Positions 14,786 to 24,708 are shown, numbered from the stretch's first letter. The stretch: 43,425 nt of DNA from an uncultured Clostridia bacterium (GCA_947630475.1 CANRHR010000015.1:1-43425), one strand, 5' to 3'. Translations and numbers: made by a program. Notes: a model not told the origin generated them from the letters alone.

Positions 14786-17101
14786 TTGAACAAAAAATCC
14801 AAACATAACGACAAAGAAATAAAAAATTATTTCACACGCCAAAATATCCGCACCTTCTTGTTCTGGCTCATGCTTGTGTTATTGGCGCTGTTCAATGCAT
14901 TAAACAAATCAGGCTATATAAATTTTTCTCCGGTAAACGGTGATTTTCAAAACTTCAACCCTATAAGAAGATTTTTATCTGGGCAGACTCCCTTTGTTGA
15001 TTTTGAAGTATATCTCGGTATGGGGCATTTGGTCTTGGGTTCCCTGTTTACCTTTATATTTGGCAATAATTTTCATTCATCATACTGCGCAATGAGATTT
15101 TTAACATTTATATGCTTTGCAATCACATTATATGTTATTTCAAGAGTGATATCAAAGGACAAAAGGCTTGCCCAGGGCATTACCCTTTCCTTATGTGCTG
15201 TTGATGTGATGCACTTTAAAAACATAGAGGCAATATTGGGTGATATTATCACTAAAGCACTTTCAATCACCACTACTTCCGGAAATTCTGCTCGTTTTAT
15301 ACGCAGCAGCATATGTGTGATAACCCCCATTTTGATACCTGTTATATATAAGTTTTTGCAATGGGCAAACGGTAAAATAAAGAGCCGTAAGATCGATATA
15401 TACATTTTAGGCTGTGTGGCAGTAGGTTTTTCTGCGGCATTTGCCATTTTCTACAGCAACGATTACGGCATTGCATCCGCCTTTTCGGTTTTGCTTATGT
15501 CAGCATTGACTTGCTTTAAGCTCTGCTCAAAAAATATAAAAAAGCTTTTTATTTCAGGCTCCGTTATGCTTGCAAGCTTCTTTTTGAGCGTGTTTATATT
15601 GGCGGCGATCGTTACAGGGCTTCACCCCTTGGCATATTTCAGATCCACCCTCGGCGTAAGCAGCTATCAGCCATGGTATGCTGTACACTCTCCCGTAATT
15701 TGCTGTTATTTCCTTTGGGACGTACCCATCCAATACCCTTATGCATATTTTGCTATTTTCCTTGTTGTGATATATGCATTTATTTATTTTCGTGGGGAGA
15801 TAAACAAAGAAAGATATTTCAGATATGCCGTGCCCTGTATTATTTTGTTCACAGGATACACTGCCGTTCATATGTACAGAATAGGCGATGGCGGCGGAGT
15901 GGAATATTTTGTGGTTCTGCTGCTGGCAACATCAATTTGTGAAGTGGTGACCTTTGCTTCAAAGCATTTGCGCCCTATAATAGAAAATGCGGCATCGGCT
16001 AAGAACTCTACCCCCCCCCAATTTATAATTTCACTTTTGCCCTTTATCATATGCGCAAGCGTGCTTTTAGCACAGATCCAAACCTTTGTAGTCGACAGCC
16101 TTAATGGAAAATACAAAAACGGGGTTGAGGTGGAGGAGCTGGGAGGCAATATGTTAACACTCGGCGATTCCGTAAACAAAACAAAGGAAAGAATGAGAGG
16201 CAAAAAGATATTCAGCACATATGCCTCTGCAGTTGAGGCTGCTATTGATACATTCCAGCCTACAGGTATAGACTATATAATCCATGCCTTAGGAGATGAC
16301 AAACGAGAGCATTATTTAAATGTTTTTCATAACGATGCACCCGACTATGTGTGTATAACCAACGAAAACTTTGATGTATGGGAAGGCTGTATAAGAGGTT
16401 TAAACTGGTTTTTTTACAGAGATTTTCTCGATAGCTATGTTTTGGATCTTTGCAACGAGTATCAGCTCTACTATTCAAAGGCAGCCGAGCCTCAAAGACA
16501 AAATATACCCTGTGACGTTTCCGTAGTTTCCACCGACACAGGCACAACTGTTATAAACGTTAAATATGACAAGCAGTTTACAGGGATAGCAGATGTCAAA
16601 TTGACATATGATGTTAAAAAGACTGATGATCCAAAAAATAATTTTCGCATTAAGAATTTGATATTTTTAAAAGATATGTACAATGCAGAAAAAAGCTTCA
16701 ACAAGGATTTTCCGCTGCCGGGCGGCGGAGGTAAGACGCAAACATTCTACATACCCATACAGGTGGTTAACGGCGTGGGAAAAATGACTGTTACCTCATA
16801 TCCTCTTGATTATACTATTTTAACGGTTAATTCGGCACAGGTTGAGGGATTTTTCCAAAACACTTTGAATTTTGCGGCTGTCACCAAATGTGAGCAAAGT
16901 GGCAACAAAGCCACAATATATGTAAAAACAGCAGACGTATCAAAGCTTAACAAAGTATATAAAATACAGCATAAAAATAAATTTGCAAACGTGATTTCGA
17001 CTCGCCCTGTCGGAGAGGATAAGGCCGAGTTGGTCATTGACGATCCCGAGTTAGCAGATGAGCTTGACGATATGTCGGCAATAAAGCTTATTACGCGATA
17101 G
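14786..17101 (+). CDS. Large membrane protein, GT-C glycosyltransferase-like, with C9 tract
   Basis: I do not recognise an exact family. The 771-residue product has about ten hydrophobic segments up to residue ~440, then a ~330-residue non-membrane part. Near the N-terminus the pattern NPIRRFLSGQTPFVDFEVYLG resembles the first external loop of polyprenyl-phosphate-sugar (GT-C) transferases, where an acidic pair is catalytic; this is a by-eye similarity. The TTG at 14786 is chosen because gggaggg lies eight bases upstream; earlier ATGs have no site. Its codon usage is richer in C than its neighbours, hinting at transfer. A run of nine C at 16011-16019 (residue ~410) would allow slippage: loss or gain of one C gives quick stop codons. 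Confidence 0.7.
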   Translation: MNKKSKHNDKEIKNYFTRQNIRTFLFWLMLVLLALFNALNKSGYINFSPVNGDFQNFNPIRRFLSGQTPFVDFEVYLGMGHLVLGSLFTFIFGNNFHSSYCAMRFLTFICFAITLYVISRVISKDKRLAQGITLSLCAVDVMHFKNIEAILGDIITKALSITTTSGNSARFIRSSICVITPILIPVIYKFLQWANGKIKSRKIDIYILGCVAVGFSAAFAIFYSNDYGIASAFSVLLMSALTCFKLCSKNIKKLFISGSVMLASFFLSVFILAAIVTGLHPLAYFRSTLGVSSYQPWYAVHSPVICCYFLWDVPIQYPYAYFAIFLVVIYAFIYFRGEINKERYFRYAVPCIILFTGYTAVHMYRIGDGGGVEYFVVLLLATSICEVVTFASKHLRPIIENAASAKNSTPPQFIISLLPFIICASVLLAQIQTFVVDSLNGKYKNGVEVEELGGNMLTLGDSVNKTKERMRGKKIFSTYASAVEAAIDTFQPTGIDYIIHALGDDKREHYLNVFHNDAPDYVCITNENFDVWEGCIRGLNWFFYRDFLDSYVLDLCNEYQLYYSKAAEPQRQNIPCDVSVVSTDTGTTVINVKYDKQFTGIADVKLTYDVKKTDDPKNNFRIKNLIFLKDMYNAEKSFNKDFPLPGGGGKTQTFYIPIQVVNGVGKMTVTSYPLDYTILTVNSAQVEGFFQNTLNFAAVTKCEQSGNKATIYVKTADVSKLNKVYKIQHKNKFANVISTRPVGEDKAELVIDDPELADELDDMSAIKLITR
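16011..16019 (+). repeat. C9 homopolymer inside the GT-C-like gene
   Basis: Nine consecutive C encode part of Thr-Pro-Pro-Gln. In an AT-rich genome a C9 run is unlikely by chance and is of the size that slips during replication. Confidence 0.85.
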
Positions 17102-17139
17102 TTTTTAATTAAATGTTATAACCTTTGTTTTATTTCTAA

Positions 17140-17167
17140 AAAGCTGCCATAAGGCAGCTTTTTTATT
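17140..17167. terminator. Bidirectional terminator between convergent genes
   Basis: aaagctgcc pairs with ggcagcttt, with T runs on both strands. It overlaps the end of the MATE gene and lies 38 bases after the GT-C-like gene. Confidence 0.88.
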
Positions 17168-18542
17168 TCGATTTAATATTAAGCCCGTCTTTTTTCCATA
17201 TTCCCAATATATACAAAAACCATAGAATAAAAGCCGAAATGGCGTTGCTGACAACAACACTGTACCAAATGCTTCTTACGCCCATATTAAGGACGGTTTC
17301 ACATATATAAAGGGTTGCAAAACGGAATATCCAAAGACGTGAAGCATCGTTTAGCATTGTAATCATAGTATGCCCCGAGCCTTGAAAAAGACCGTTTGAG
17401 GTGTTGTGAATACCGTTTGTCCAGCAGGATATAGCCATTACGGATAAAAAATCAGAGCCTAATCTAATAACCTCGCTGTCTGATGAAAAAATTGAAACAA
17501 TAGAAGACGAAATAATATTTCTTGATAAAATTATGCCGCTTATAAACAAAAATAAAACTATAATGCTTCTTGCAAGCTTATAGGCTTTGTCGGCTCTGTT
17601 GTATTGGTCTGCGCCTATGTTTTGGCCGACTATGGTTGAAACGGCCGAACCCATGGCGGTGGATGGCATTGTTATAATTCCGTTTACTTTGTTGCCTATG
17701 CCATATGCGGCAACGGCAACAGAGCCGTATTCCAAAACATTTTTGCTCATAAGCAAAAAACCAAACTGCATAGTGCTGCCGCCTATTGCCGAGGGAAGCC
17801 CTATTTTAATTATTTTTTTAAGCTTTATTTTATCTAAGCGAAAGCCTTTTAGGCTGATATGTATGTTATTTTTTTTGCTTAAAAGGCTTGCAACGGCAAT
17901 TATCGAGCATGGAAATTTTGAAAACAAAGTAGCAAAAGCAGCGCCGGCTATGCCCCATTTAAATACAATAAGAAACAGAGGATCCAAAACCATATTTATG
18001 CATATGCCTAAAAAATTAAGGTACATTGGTTTTAGCGTGTTGCCTTGGGCTTGATTGACGGCGGTATATATGTTTATTAAAAATAAAAACGGCATATCTA
18101 TAAGTATTATTCTAAGATAAATGCAGCTTAAGCTGTAAATATCGCCCTCTGCGCCAAGCCAGCTTATAACAAAGCCGGAGAACAAAAGAAATACAAAAGA
18201 GCATATCAGCGAAAACAATATTGAGCATATAAAAATATGATTTGCCATAATATTTGCGTTTTTGTCATCTCTTGCGCCTATGTATTGGGATATAAGTATT
18301 GCTCCCGCCGCCGTAAGGCCTTGGCCAAAGTTTATTATTATATTTTGGATAGGGGTGACAATTGTAATTGCCGCCATAGGATCTGTGCCTATTTTTCCAA
18401 GCCAATAGGTATCGGTGAGGTTGTACATAGTTTGAAGCAGGCTGTTTATTATAATAGGTATGGCAAGAAATATTATTGCTTTAAAAAGATTTCCGTTTAA
18501 AATCAAATCTCTGTTTTCTTTTTTGCTGATTGTTTTTTTCAT
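17163..18542 (-). CDS. MATE family multidrug/sodium antiporter
   Basis: The 459-residue product has the twelve hydrophobic segments of MATE exporters, which extrude cationic drugs or metabolites in exchange for Na+ or H+. Family hallmarks are the N-terminal AIPIIINSLLQTMYNLTDTYWLGKIG and the second-half equivalent GLPSAIGGSTMQFGFLL; loops with GQN in the middle (VGQNIGADQYNRA) are typical of the NorM/DinF-like bacterial branch. A purine-rich site (aagagg) precedes the ATG. It lies downstream of metK in the same direction but a strong hairpin separates them. The substrate cannot be told from sequence. Confidence 0.93.
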   Translation of the reverse strand: MKKTISKKENRDLILNGNLFKAIIFLAIPIIINSLLQTMYNLTDTYWLGKIGTDPMAAITIVTPIQNIIINFGQGLTAAGAILISQYIGARDDKNANIMANHIFICSILFSLICSFVFLLFSGFVISWLGAEGDIYSLSCIYLRIILIDMPFLFLINIYTAVNQAQGNTLKPMYLNFLGICINMVLDPLFLIVFKWGIAGAAFATLFSKFPCSIIAVASLLSKKNNIHISLKGFRLDKIKLKKIIKIGLPSAIGGSTMQFGFLLMSKNVLEYGSVAVAAYGIGNKVNGIITMPSTAMGSAVSTIVGQNIGADQYNRADKAYKLARSIIVLFLFISGIILSRNIISSSIVSIFSSDSEVIRLGSDFLSVMAISCWTNGIHNTSNGLFQGSGHTMITMLNDASRLWIFRFATLYICETVLNMGVRSIWYSVVVSNAISAFILWFLYILGIWKKDGLNIKSK

Positions 18543-18580
18543 CTATGCAGCCTCTTTTCTTTTTTACCGCCTATATATAA

Positions 18581-18611
18581 TTTTCGGTGAGAGTTTTTCT
18601 CTCACCGAAAA
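18581..18611 (-). terminator. Hairpin terminator after metK
   Basis: A perfect 13-bp stem (ttttcggtgagag with ctctcaccgaaaa) has a five-base loop. The T tail on the minus strand is weak, so termination efficiency is uncertain. Confidence 0.7.
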
Positions 18612-18634
18612 CAAAGGTATTATAAGTATAAGCT

Positions 18635-19807
18635 TTAATTTTTAAGGGCCTTTTTAAAAACTTCTGTCTTGTCCGTTTTTTCCCAAGGAACAAGTATGTC
18701 GCTTCTGCCAAAGTGACCGTAAGCGGCTGTTTGCTTGTAAATGGGGCGCCTTAAATCAAAGTTTTTGATTATAGCGGCAGGCCTTAAATCAAAGTTTTCT
18801 TTTATTATCTCAACTATTTTTTCGTCGCTTATTTTGCCGGTTGAATATGTGTTTACAAGAATAGACAAAGGCTTTGCAACGCCTATGGCATAGGCAAGCT
18901 GTATTTCACATTTTTTGGCTATTCCGCTGGCAACAATGTTTTTTGCAACATATCTTGCGGCGTAAGCTGCGCTTCTGTCAACTTTTGTGGGATCCTTTCC
19001 GGAAAAAGCTCCGCCGCCGTGGCTTGCATAGCCGCCGTAAGTGTCAACTATAATTTTTCTTCCCGTAAGGCCGCAGTCACCCTGAGGGCCGCCTATTACA
19101 AATCTTCCCGTAGGATTAATATAATATTTTGTATTTTCATCAAGCAAATGTTTTGGAACAACTGCCTCGATAACATATTTTTTAATATCCGCTTCTATTT
19201 GCTCGTGGCTTACATCGGGGCTGTGCTGGCTTGAGATAACGACGGAATCTATCCTTACAACCTTGTCGTCATCATATTCAACGGCAACCTGGCTTTTGCC
19301 GTCTGGCCTTAAATAGCTTAAAGTTCCGTTTTTTCTTACCTCGGATAATTTTTTGGCAAGCTTATGCGCCAAATAAATAGGCATAGGCATAAGATCTTGA
19401 GTTTCATCACAGGCAAAGCCAAACATCATTCCTTGATCGCCTGCGCCGGTGTCGTTTTCGTTTTCATTTCTTGTTTCAAGAGCGTTGTTTACGCCTTGAG
19501 CAATATCGGGCGACTGTTCTTTTATTGATGTAATAACGGCGCATGAGTCGCAGTCAAAACCATATTTAGCCCTGTCATAACCAATTTCCCTGACTGTTTG
19601 TCTGGCTATTTTTTCGATATCGACATGGCTGTTTGTTGAAATTTCACCGGATATCATAATAAGACCTGTTGTTGTCATTGTTTCACAGGCAACCCTTGCC
19701 ATAGGGTCTTTTGCAAGGATAGCATCAAGGATAGCATCTGATATTTGATCACAGATTTTATCCGGATGTCCCTCTGTTACCGATTCTGAAGTAAATAATT
19801 TTTTCAT
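18635..19807 (-). CDS. metK: S-adenosylmethionine synthase
   Basis: MetK condenses ATP and methionine to SAM. The 390-residue protein has normal length and the hallmark motifs: [20 protein letters not shown] at the N-terminus, [12 protein letters not shown] (the GAGDQG signature), and [19 protein letters not shown] near residue 260. The ATG at 19807 is preceded by aggagga. The gene stands alone behind its own strong promoter and a SAM-I riboswitch with a terminator, so its transcription should stop when SAM is plentiful. Confidence 0.98.
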   Translation of the reverse strand: MKKLFTSESVTEGHPDKICDQISDAILDAILAKDPMARVACETMTTTGLIMISGEISTNSHVDIEKIARQTVREIGYDRAKYGFDCDSCAVITSIKEQSPDIAQGVNNALETRNENENDTGAGDQGMMFGFACDETQDLMPMPIYLAHKLAKKLSEVRKNGTLSYLRPDGKSQVAVEYDDDKVVRIDSVVISSQHSPDVSHEQIEADIKKYVIEAVVPKHLLDENTKYYINPTGRFVIGGPQGDCGLTGRKIIVDTYGGYASHGGGAFSGKDPTKVDRSAAYAARYVAKNIVASGIAKKCEIQLAYAIGVAKPLSILVNTYSTGKISDEKIVEIIKENFDLRPAAIIKNFDLRRPIYKQTAAYGHFGRSDILVPWEKTDKTEVFKKALKN

Positions 19808-19870
19808 TAATTAGTCCTCCTGTCTGTTAAATCAAAAGATTATCAACTCAAGGGCAAGATGTTTTAACAA

Positions 19871-20000
19871 AACAAAAAAGCCCTTTCGGGCTTAAATTGC
19901 GAAGTTCTCATCTTCCGGTAAGCCCGGGGGAATTAGCACCGATGCATAAGCCGGTTGCCGGGTTTCACAGGGCCCATATCCCTCCACCTCTCTTGATAAG
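19871..20000 (-). promoter_or_regulatory. SAM-I (S-box) riboswitch with terminator
   Basis: Reading the minus strand, the aptamer begins CTTATCAAGAGAGGTGGAGG, continues with GAAACCCGGCAACC and GGTGCTAATTCC, and closes P1 with GATGAG (19912-19907). These are the conserved S-box core segments. A terminator (aagccc, gaaa loop, gggctttttt, 19893-19871) follows. High SAM should favour termination before metK. Confidence 0.97.
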
Positions 20001-20023
20001 TAAATATTTAATTTAGCAATGAT

Positions 20024-20052
20024 ATAATAGCATTTCTTAAATAATTTGTCAA
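20024..20052 (-). promoter_or_regulatory. Promoter of metK
   Basis: On the minus strand TTGACA (20052-20047) and TATTAT (20029-20024) are separated by 17 bases. Start near 20017 lies just before the riboswitch. Confidence 0.85.
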
Positions 20053-20077
20053 CGAATATTATATAAAATTTTTTATT

Positions 20078-20395
20078 CTATATAATAGCTTTAATTTTAT
20101 CCTCAATAGAGCTTTTTGGCACTGCTCCGACAGATCTGTCTATGCATTTTCCGTTTTTAAAAAACAGAAGAGTAGGTACTGCGTTTATAGAAAATCTTTC
20201 GCAAAGGCTTTCGTTTTTGTCTATATCGGCTTTAAAAACCTCCGCAGACCCGTCAAGCTCTTTGCTAAGCTCGTCTATATACGGCGCTATCATTTTGCAT
20301 GGAGCGCACCAAGAAGCATAAAAATCAACCATAACAGCTTTATCACTGTTTAAAACAAGCTCGTCAAAATTATTTTCATCAATTATTTTAGCCAT
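20078..20395 (-). CDS. trxA: Thioredoxin
   Basis: The 105-residue cytosolic protein has the thioredoxin fold and reduces disulfides in partner proteins. The active site is WCAPCK near residue 30 (Ala instead of the more common Gly), and the cis-proline motif AVPT lies near residue 75. Length is normal. It has a ggaggg site and follows murI by 25 bases, so it is probably the last gene of ddl-murI-trxA. A thioredoxin reductase is not in the window. Confidence 0.94.
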   Translation of the reverse strand: MAKIIDENNFDELVLNSDKAVMVDFYASWCAPCKMIAPYIDELSKELDGSAEVFKADIDKNESLCERFSINAVPTLLFFKNGKCIDRSVGAVPKSSIEDKIKAII

Positions 20396-20420
20396 ATAAA
20401 ACCCCTCCTTTGGTTATAAA

Positions 20421-21224
20421 TCAGCAGTTTTCTATATTGACCTTTTCGGCGTTGTAGCTGTGTTTAAGGGTAACGCTGCATATATCGGCAAATTTTTTGT
20501 TATTGTCGCTGACATAAAAAGTATGTTTTTCAGTATTCCCTTTATTAAGCATATTATTCTTATCGAGAAAATCTTTTATTTTTTTTGCCGTTGCCGCCGC
20601 AGGATCTATTATTTTTACCTCTTTGCCTACGGTTTCGCCTATACAGGCTTTAAGCAGAGGATAATGAGTGCAGCCCAAAAGTATGCAGTCCATTCCGGTT
20701 TCAATAAGCTCTTTTAAGTAAATATTCGCGGTTTGCTTTGCAACCTCGTTGTTTGTCCAGCCCTCCTCGGCAAGAGGAACAAACAGCGGACACGCTTTGG
20801 AATATACTTTTATTTTTGGATCGAGCGCTTTTATTCTTTTTTCATAAGCTCCGCTTTTTATTGTCGCCTCTGTTCCGATAACGCCGACTATGTTATTTTT
20901 TGTAGCTTTAATACAGCTTTCTGCTCCCGGGCCGACAACCTCTATAATGGGAAGATTTGGAAATTCTTCTCTAAGCTCTTCAAAGGAATTGGAGCTTACT
21001 GTATTGCAGGCTATTATAACCGCCTTAACATTTTTAGATTTTAAAAAACGTATGATTTGGCTTGAAAATTTTGTTACGGTTTCCTTTGATTTTGATCCGT
21101 AAGGAACCCTTGCCGTATCTCCGAAATAAACCGTTTCCTCAAACGGAAGCTCTCTTATAACCTCTTTAACCACAGTTAAGCCGCCTACACCGGAGTCGAA
21201 AATTCCGATAGGTCTTTTATCCAT
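20421..21224 (-). CDS. murI: Glutamate racemase
   Basis: MurI supplies D-glutamate for peptidoglycan. The 267-residue product shows the N-terminal motif GIFDSGVGGLTVV, the first catalytic cysteine in IACNTVSSNS, and the second in LLGCTHYPLL. Length is typical. The open frame extends upstream, but the ATG at 21224 has CAGGAGG nine bases before it. ddl ends four bases upstream, so the two cell-wall genes are translationally linked. Confidence 0.96.
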   Translation of the reverse strand: MDKRPIGIFDSGVGGLTVVKEVIRELPFEETVYFGDTARVPYGSKSKETVTKFSSQIIRFLKSKNVKAVIIACNTVSSNSFEELREEFPNLPIIEVVGPGAESCIKATKNNIVGVIGTEATIKSGAYEKRIKALDPKIKVYSKACPLFVPLAEEGWTNNEVAKQTANIYLKELIETGMDCILLGCTHYPLLKACIGETVGKEVKIIDPAAATAKKIKDFLDKNNMLNKGNTEKHTFYVSDNNKKFADICSVTLKHSYNAEKVNIENC

Positions 21225-21228
21225 AAAA

Positions 21229-22317
21229 TCATTCCTCCTGTAATTCCGAGCCTTCTTCAAAGCTTTCAAAACCAAGCTCGATAAGATTATCTATAAGCTC
21301 TTTGAGAGAAATTCCGGCTTCTGCCCAAAGCATGGGATACATACTTATGGATGTAAAGCCCGGCATTGTATTTATTTCGTTAAAAATAACCTTGTTTGTT
21401 TCGTTTTCAAGGAAAAAATCTACCCTTGACAGACCTTTGCAGCCTAAGGCGGTAAATATTTTAACGGCTTTTTCTCTTATTTCTTCTCTGATATTTTCTT
21501 CAAGCTCTGCGGGAACAATTGTTTTTGATTCTTTATTATTGTATTTGGCATCAAAATCATAAAAATCCGCCGCCGCTTTGATTTCTCCCACTGTGCTGGC
21601 TTTGGGGCTGAGGTTTCCCAAAACGGCGCACTCAAGCTCTCTTCCGAAAATGCATTTTTCAATAATAATCGAAGAGTCATTTTCTGCGGCGTAAATTAAA
21701 GCTTTTTCAAGCTCCTCTTTATTTGACGCCTTTGAAACGCCGACAGACGAGCCTGCACGGGAAGGCTTTACAAAGCATGGATAACCTATTTCATTTTCGG
21801 CTTTTGCAGTTATGCCGTTTATATCCTCTTCAAGCTCATGGCTGTATACTACGATATGCTTTGCCTGCTCTATGCCTATGTCGGCGCAGATTATTTTTGT
21901 ATACGCCTTATCCATAGAAAGGCTTGAGGCAAGAACGCCGCAGCCCACATAGGGTATGCCCGAAAGCTCTATAAGGCCCTGAACTGTGCCGTCTTCGCCG
22001 TATTTTCCGTGAAGAACGGGAAAGACAATATCAACCGGTATAATTTTAACCTTATCGCCGACTATCCTTAAAAGCCCTTTGTGCTCTGAATCGGGGCTTA
22101 AAACCGCATGAGCCGCATACTTTTCCCATCTGCTGCCGGATATATTTTCTACAGGGCCGTCATATATCATCCATTTTCCGTCCTTTGTTATATAAACGGG
22201 TATAATATAATATTTATCCCTTGACATATTTGAAATTACAGTGGCTGCCGATATCTTTGAAATCTCATGCTCGGAGGATTGTCCCCCGAAAAGTACAGCA
22301 ACGACCTTTTTTTTCAT
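21229..22317 (-). CDS. ddl: D-alanine--D-alanine ligase
   Basis: This ATP-grasp enzyme makes D-Ala-D-Ala for the peptidoglycan stem peptide. The 362-residue product begins VVAVLFGGQSSEHEIS, holding the Glu of the catalytic triad; the Ser lies in SRAGSSVGVSK, and the Tyr in FYDFDAKYNN. Keeping that Tyr rather than the His of VanA-type enzymes predicts D-Ala-D-Ala and not D-Ala-D-Lac synthesis. The C-terminal NEINTMPGFTSISMYP is the family's metal-binding end. It has its own promoter and forms an operon with murI and trxA. Confidence 0.96.
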   Translation of the reverse strand: MKKKVVAVLFGGQSSEHEISKISAATVISNMSRDKYYIIPVYITKDGKWMIYDGPVENISGSRWEKYAAHAVLSPDSEHKGLLRIVGDKVKIIPVDIVFPVLHGKYGEDGTVQGLIELSGIPYVGCGVLASSLSMDKAYTKIICADIGIEQAKHIVVYSHELEEDINGITAKAENEIGYPCFVKPSRAGSSVGVSKASNKEELEKALIYAAENDSSIIIEKCIFGRELECAVLGNLSPKASTVGEIKAAADFYDFDAKYNNKESKTIVPAELEENIREEIREKAVKIFTALGCKGLSRVDFFLENETNKVIFNEINTMPGFTSISMYPMLWAEAGISLKELIDNLIELGFESFEEGSELQEE

Positions 22318-22379
22318 TACAACACCTTCTTTTAAATTATTTTATAAGGAAATATTTGCCTTTTACATTTTAATTGGTA

Positions 22380-22408
22380 ATTATAATTAATACAATAGCT
22401 TTTTGCAA
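22380..22408 (-). promoter_or_regulatory. Promoter of the ddl-murI-trxA operon
   Basis: On the minus strand TTGCAA and TATAAT are spaced by 17 bases, with a start near 22373, some 55 bases before the ddl ATG. Confidence 0.65.
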
Positions 22409-22496
22409 ATTTTAAATAATCGATTTTTAGCTTTATATATTATATGTTAAAATCGTTTTTTGGAAGCTTATTCAAGCTTCTTATATTCAAGCTCTT

Positions 22497-24410
22497 CTAT
22501 TCAAGCCCCTCAAGGCTTTTAAGCCATATCCTTACGCAAGCATCGCTTGGCATTCTCCAGTCGCCTCTGGGCGAAAGAGAAACAGAGCCTACCTTTGGGC
22601 CGTCGGGAAGAGCAGAGCGCTTAAACTGCTGAGAGAAAAAACGGCGGTAAAACATTTTAAGCCATTTAAGGATTGTTTTTTTATCATAGCGATCCTTAAA
22701 AGCACAGCCTGCAAGATAATATATCTTATCGGCAGGAAAACCTAAACGCATCATATTATAAAGGAAAAAATCGTGAAGCTCATAAGGGCCTACTATATCC
22801 TCAGTAACCTGTTTTATGCCGCCGTCTTTATCGGGCGGCAGAAGCTCCGGAGAAACGGGAGTATCCAGTATATCGTAAAGAACCTCCTTAAGTCCGGCTT
22901 CCTTTGCGTTTATGGCAGTGTCTTCTATAAGATATCTTATAAGCGTTTTCGGAACGGAGGCGTTTACTCCGTACATACTCATATGATCGCCGTTATAGGT
23001 GGCAAAGCCAAGCGCAAGCTCCGACAAATCGCCTGTGCCAACCACAAAGCCGCCGTATTTTGAGGCTGTATCCATTAAAATTTGAGTACGCTCCCTTGCC
23101 TGAGAATTTTCGTAGGTAAGATCGTGAATGTTGGGATTATGTTCTATATCCTCAAAGTGCTTTAAAACGGCATCCTTTATATTTATTTCCAATAGAGTTG
23201 TGCCTAAAATACGGCACATCTTAACGGCGTTTTGATAAGTCCTTTCGGTTGTTCCGAAGCATGGCATCGTTACGGATATTATGCCGGAGGGATCAAGATT
23301 AAGAAGACTGAAGGCTTTATGGGTAACAAGAAGCGCCTGAGTTGAATCTAATCCACCGGATATGCCTACTACAACGTTTTTGCAGCCTATGTGTTCTATT
23401 CTCTTTTTAAGCCCCATAGCCTGAATGTTTATTATTTCTTCACATCTTTCTTTTCTCATGTTTTCATCGGAAGGAACAAAAGGCTTTGAATCCACAAATC
23501 TTTCAAGCTCGGCATTGTTTTCGCTTTGATCGAATATTATTTTAATATAACCGTCGTCTTCAGTATGATAGCTCGTGTTTTTTCTTCTCTCGGAGGCAAG
23601 ATAATCCACATCTATATCGGAATATATTATTCCGTTGTTAAATCTTTTGTTTTCGGCAATAGTCTTTCCGTTTTCGCAGATAATGCTGTGTGCCGAGAAA
23701 ACAACATCGGTTGTGGATTCCCCGTCACCGGCGCAGGCATACGCATAGCCGCAGATAAGCCTTGCCGACTGAGAAGAAACAAGCGATTTTCTGTATTGCG
23801 CCTTGCCTGTTATTTCGTTGCCGGCTGAGGGATTAAGAATAATATATGCCCCCGCAGGACAGTGATAAGAACTTGGAGGAACCGCCGCCCAAAGATCTTC
23901 GCATATTTCAACGGAAAAAGTATAATTTTTTTTGCTTTTGTGAGCAAATATTATTTTTGTTGAAAAAGGAACTTTATCACCGAAAAAATCATATTCTTTT
24001 ATTCCCAAAAAGGCGGATTCAAAATGTCTTTTTTCATAAAATTCATTGTAATTGGGTATATAGGTTTTAGGCACAACGGCAAGAAGCTTTCCGCTTTTTG
24101 AAACCGCCGCACAGTTGTAAAGCTTGCCGTCAAGCTCTAGGGGAAGTCCTGTTACCGAAATTATATCACATGATGCGGTTTCTTCTATAATATGCTTAAG
24201 ACTTTTAACCGCGCTTTCTATTAAGCTTTGCTGCATAAACAAATCGCCGCAGGTGTAGCCTGTTATGCAAAGCTCTGGAAAAACTATTGCCTCCGCTTTG
24301 TTTTCACAGGCAATTTTAATTGATTTTATAATTTCCTCGCTGTTGAAAATACAGTCGGCTACTTTTATATTTACAGATGCCGCCGCTGTTCTTATAAAAC
24401 CGAATTTCAT
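22497..24410 (-). CDS. nadE: Glutamine-dependent NAD(+) synthetase
   Basis: The enzyme amidates deamido-NAD using ammonia from glutamine. The 637-residue product has two domains. The N-terminal nitrilase-type glutaminase keeps the Glu (FPELCITGY), Lys (VPKTYIPNY) and Cys (EICEDLW) triad. The C-terminal synthetase carries the ATP pyrophosphatase loop GISGGLDSTQALL near residue 350. This is the long, fused form. The ATG at 24410 has aaggag nine bases upstream; a longer open frame upstream has no site and looks hydrophobic and spurious. ddl follows downstream on the same strand but has its own promoter. Confidence 0.96.
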   Translation of the reverse strand: MKFGFIRTAAASVNIKVADCIFNSEEIIKSIKIACENKAEAIVFPELCITGYTCGDLFMQQSLIESAVKSLKHIIEETASCDIISVTGLPLELDGKLYNCAAVSKSGKLLAVVPKTYIPNYNEFYEKRHFESAFLGIKEYDFFGDKVPFSTKIIFAHKSKKNYTFSVEICEDLWAAVPPSSYHCPAGAYIILNPSAGNEITGKAQYRKSLVSSQSARLICGYAYACAGDGESTTDVVFSAHSIICENGKTIAENKRFNNGIIYSDIDVDYLASERRKNTSYHTEDDGYIKIIFDQSENNAELERFVDSKPFVPSDENMRKERCEEIINIQAMGLKKRIEHIGCKNVVVGISGGLDSTQALLVTHKAFSLLNLDPSGIISVTMPCFGTTERTYQNAVKMCRILGTTLLEINIKDAVLKHFEDIEHNPNIHDLTYENSQARERTQILMDTASKYGGFVVGTGDLSELALGFATYNGDHMSMYGVNASVPKTLIRYLIEDTAINAKEAGLKEVLYDILDTPVSPELLPPDKDGGIKQVTEDIVGPYELHDFFLYNMMRLGFPADKIYYLAGCAFKDRYDKKTILKWLKMFYRRFFSQQFKRSALPDGPKVGSVSLSPRGDWRMPSDACVRIWLKSLEGLE

Positions 24411-24679
24411 AATTTTATTCTCCTTATTATATAAGTGTATTATAAAGCAGATTCCGATTATAAAAATATCAATTATATTCGTTTTAATTATTGTTTTTGT
24501 TATTATATCACATTTGGCAAAAATTATAAAGAGAGGACCACGGCAAAAACAAAAAGGCGATAAATAATAAAACAAGGCTTAAAACCGCAGAAATAAGCCG
24601 ATATTTATATATTTGGCATGAAATAATGTTACAAAAATATCGTAAATATTACATAAGTATTACAAAACGTCAATAAGAC

Positions 24680-24708
24680 TTGATTTTGTTTTAAGCCTGT
24701 GATAATAT
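24680..24708 (+). promoter_or_regulatory. Possible upstream promoter of the surface protein gene
   Basis: TTGATT and TAATAT are spaced by 17 bases. Transcription would start near 24715, a few bases before AGGAGGGG. Confidence 0.45.

Noticed and set aside
24411..24575. N-terminal extension of nadE by 55 residues
   Set aside because: The extension has no ribosome site, is unusually hydrophobic, and the ATG at 24410 has a proper aaggag and gives the family N-terminus.
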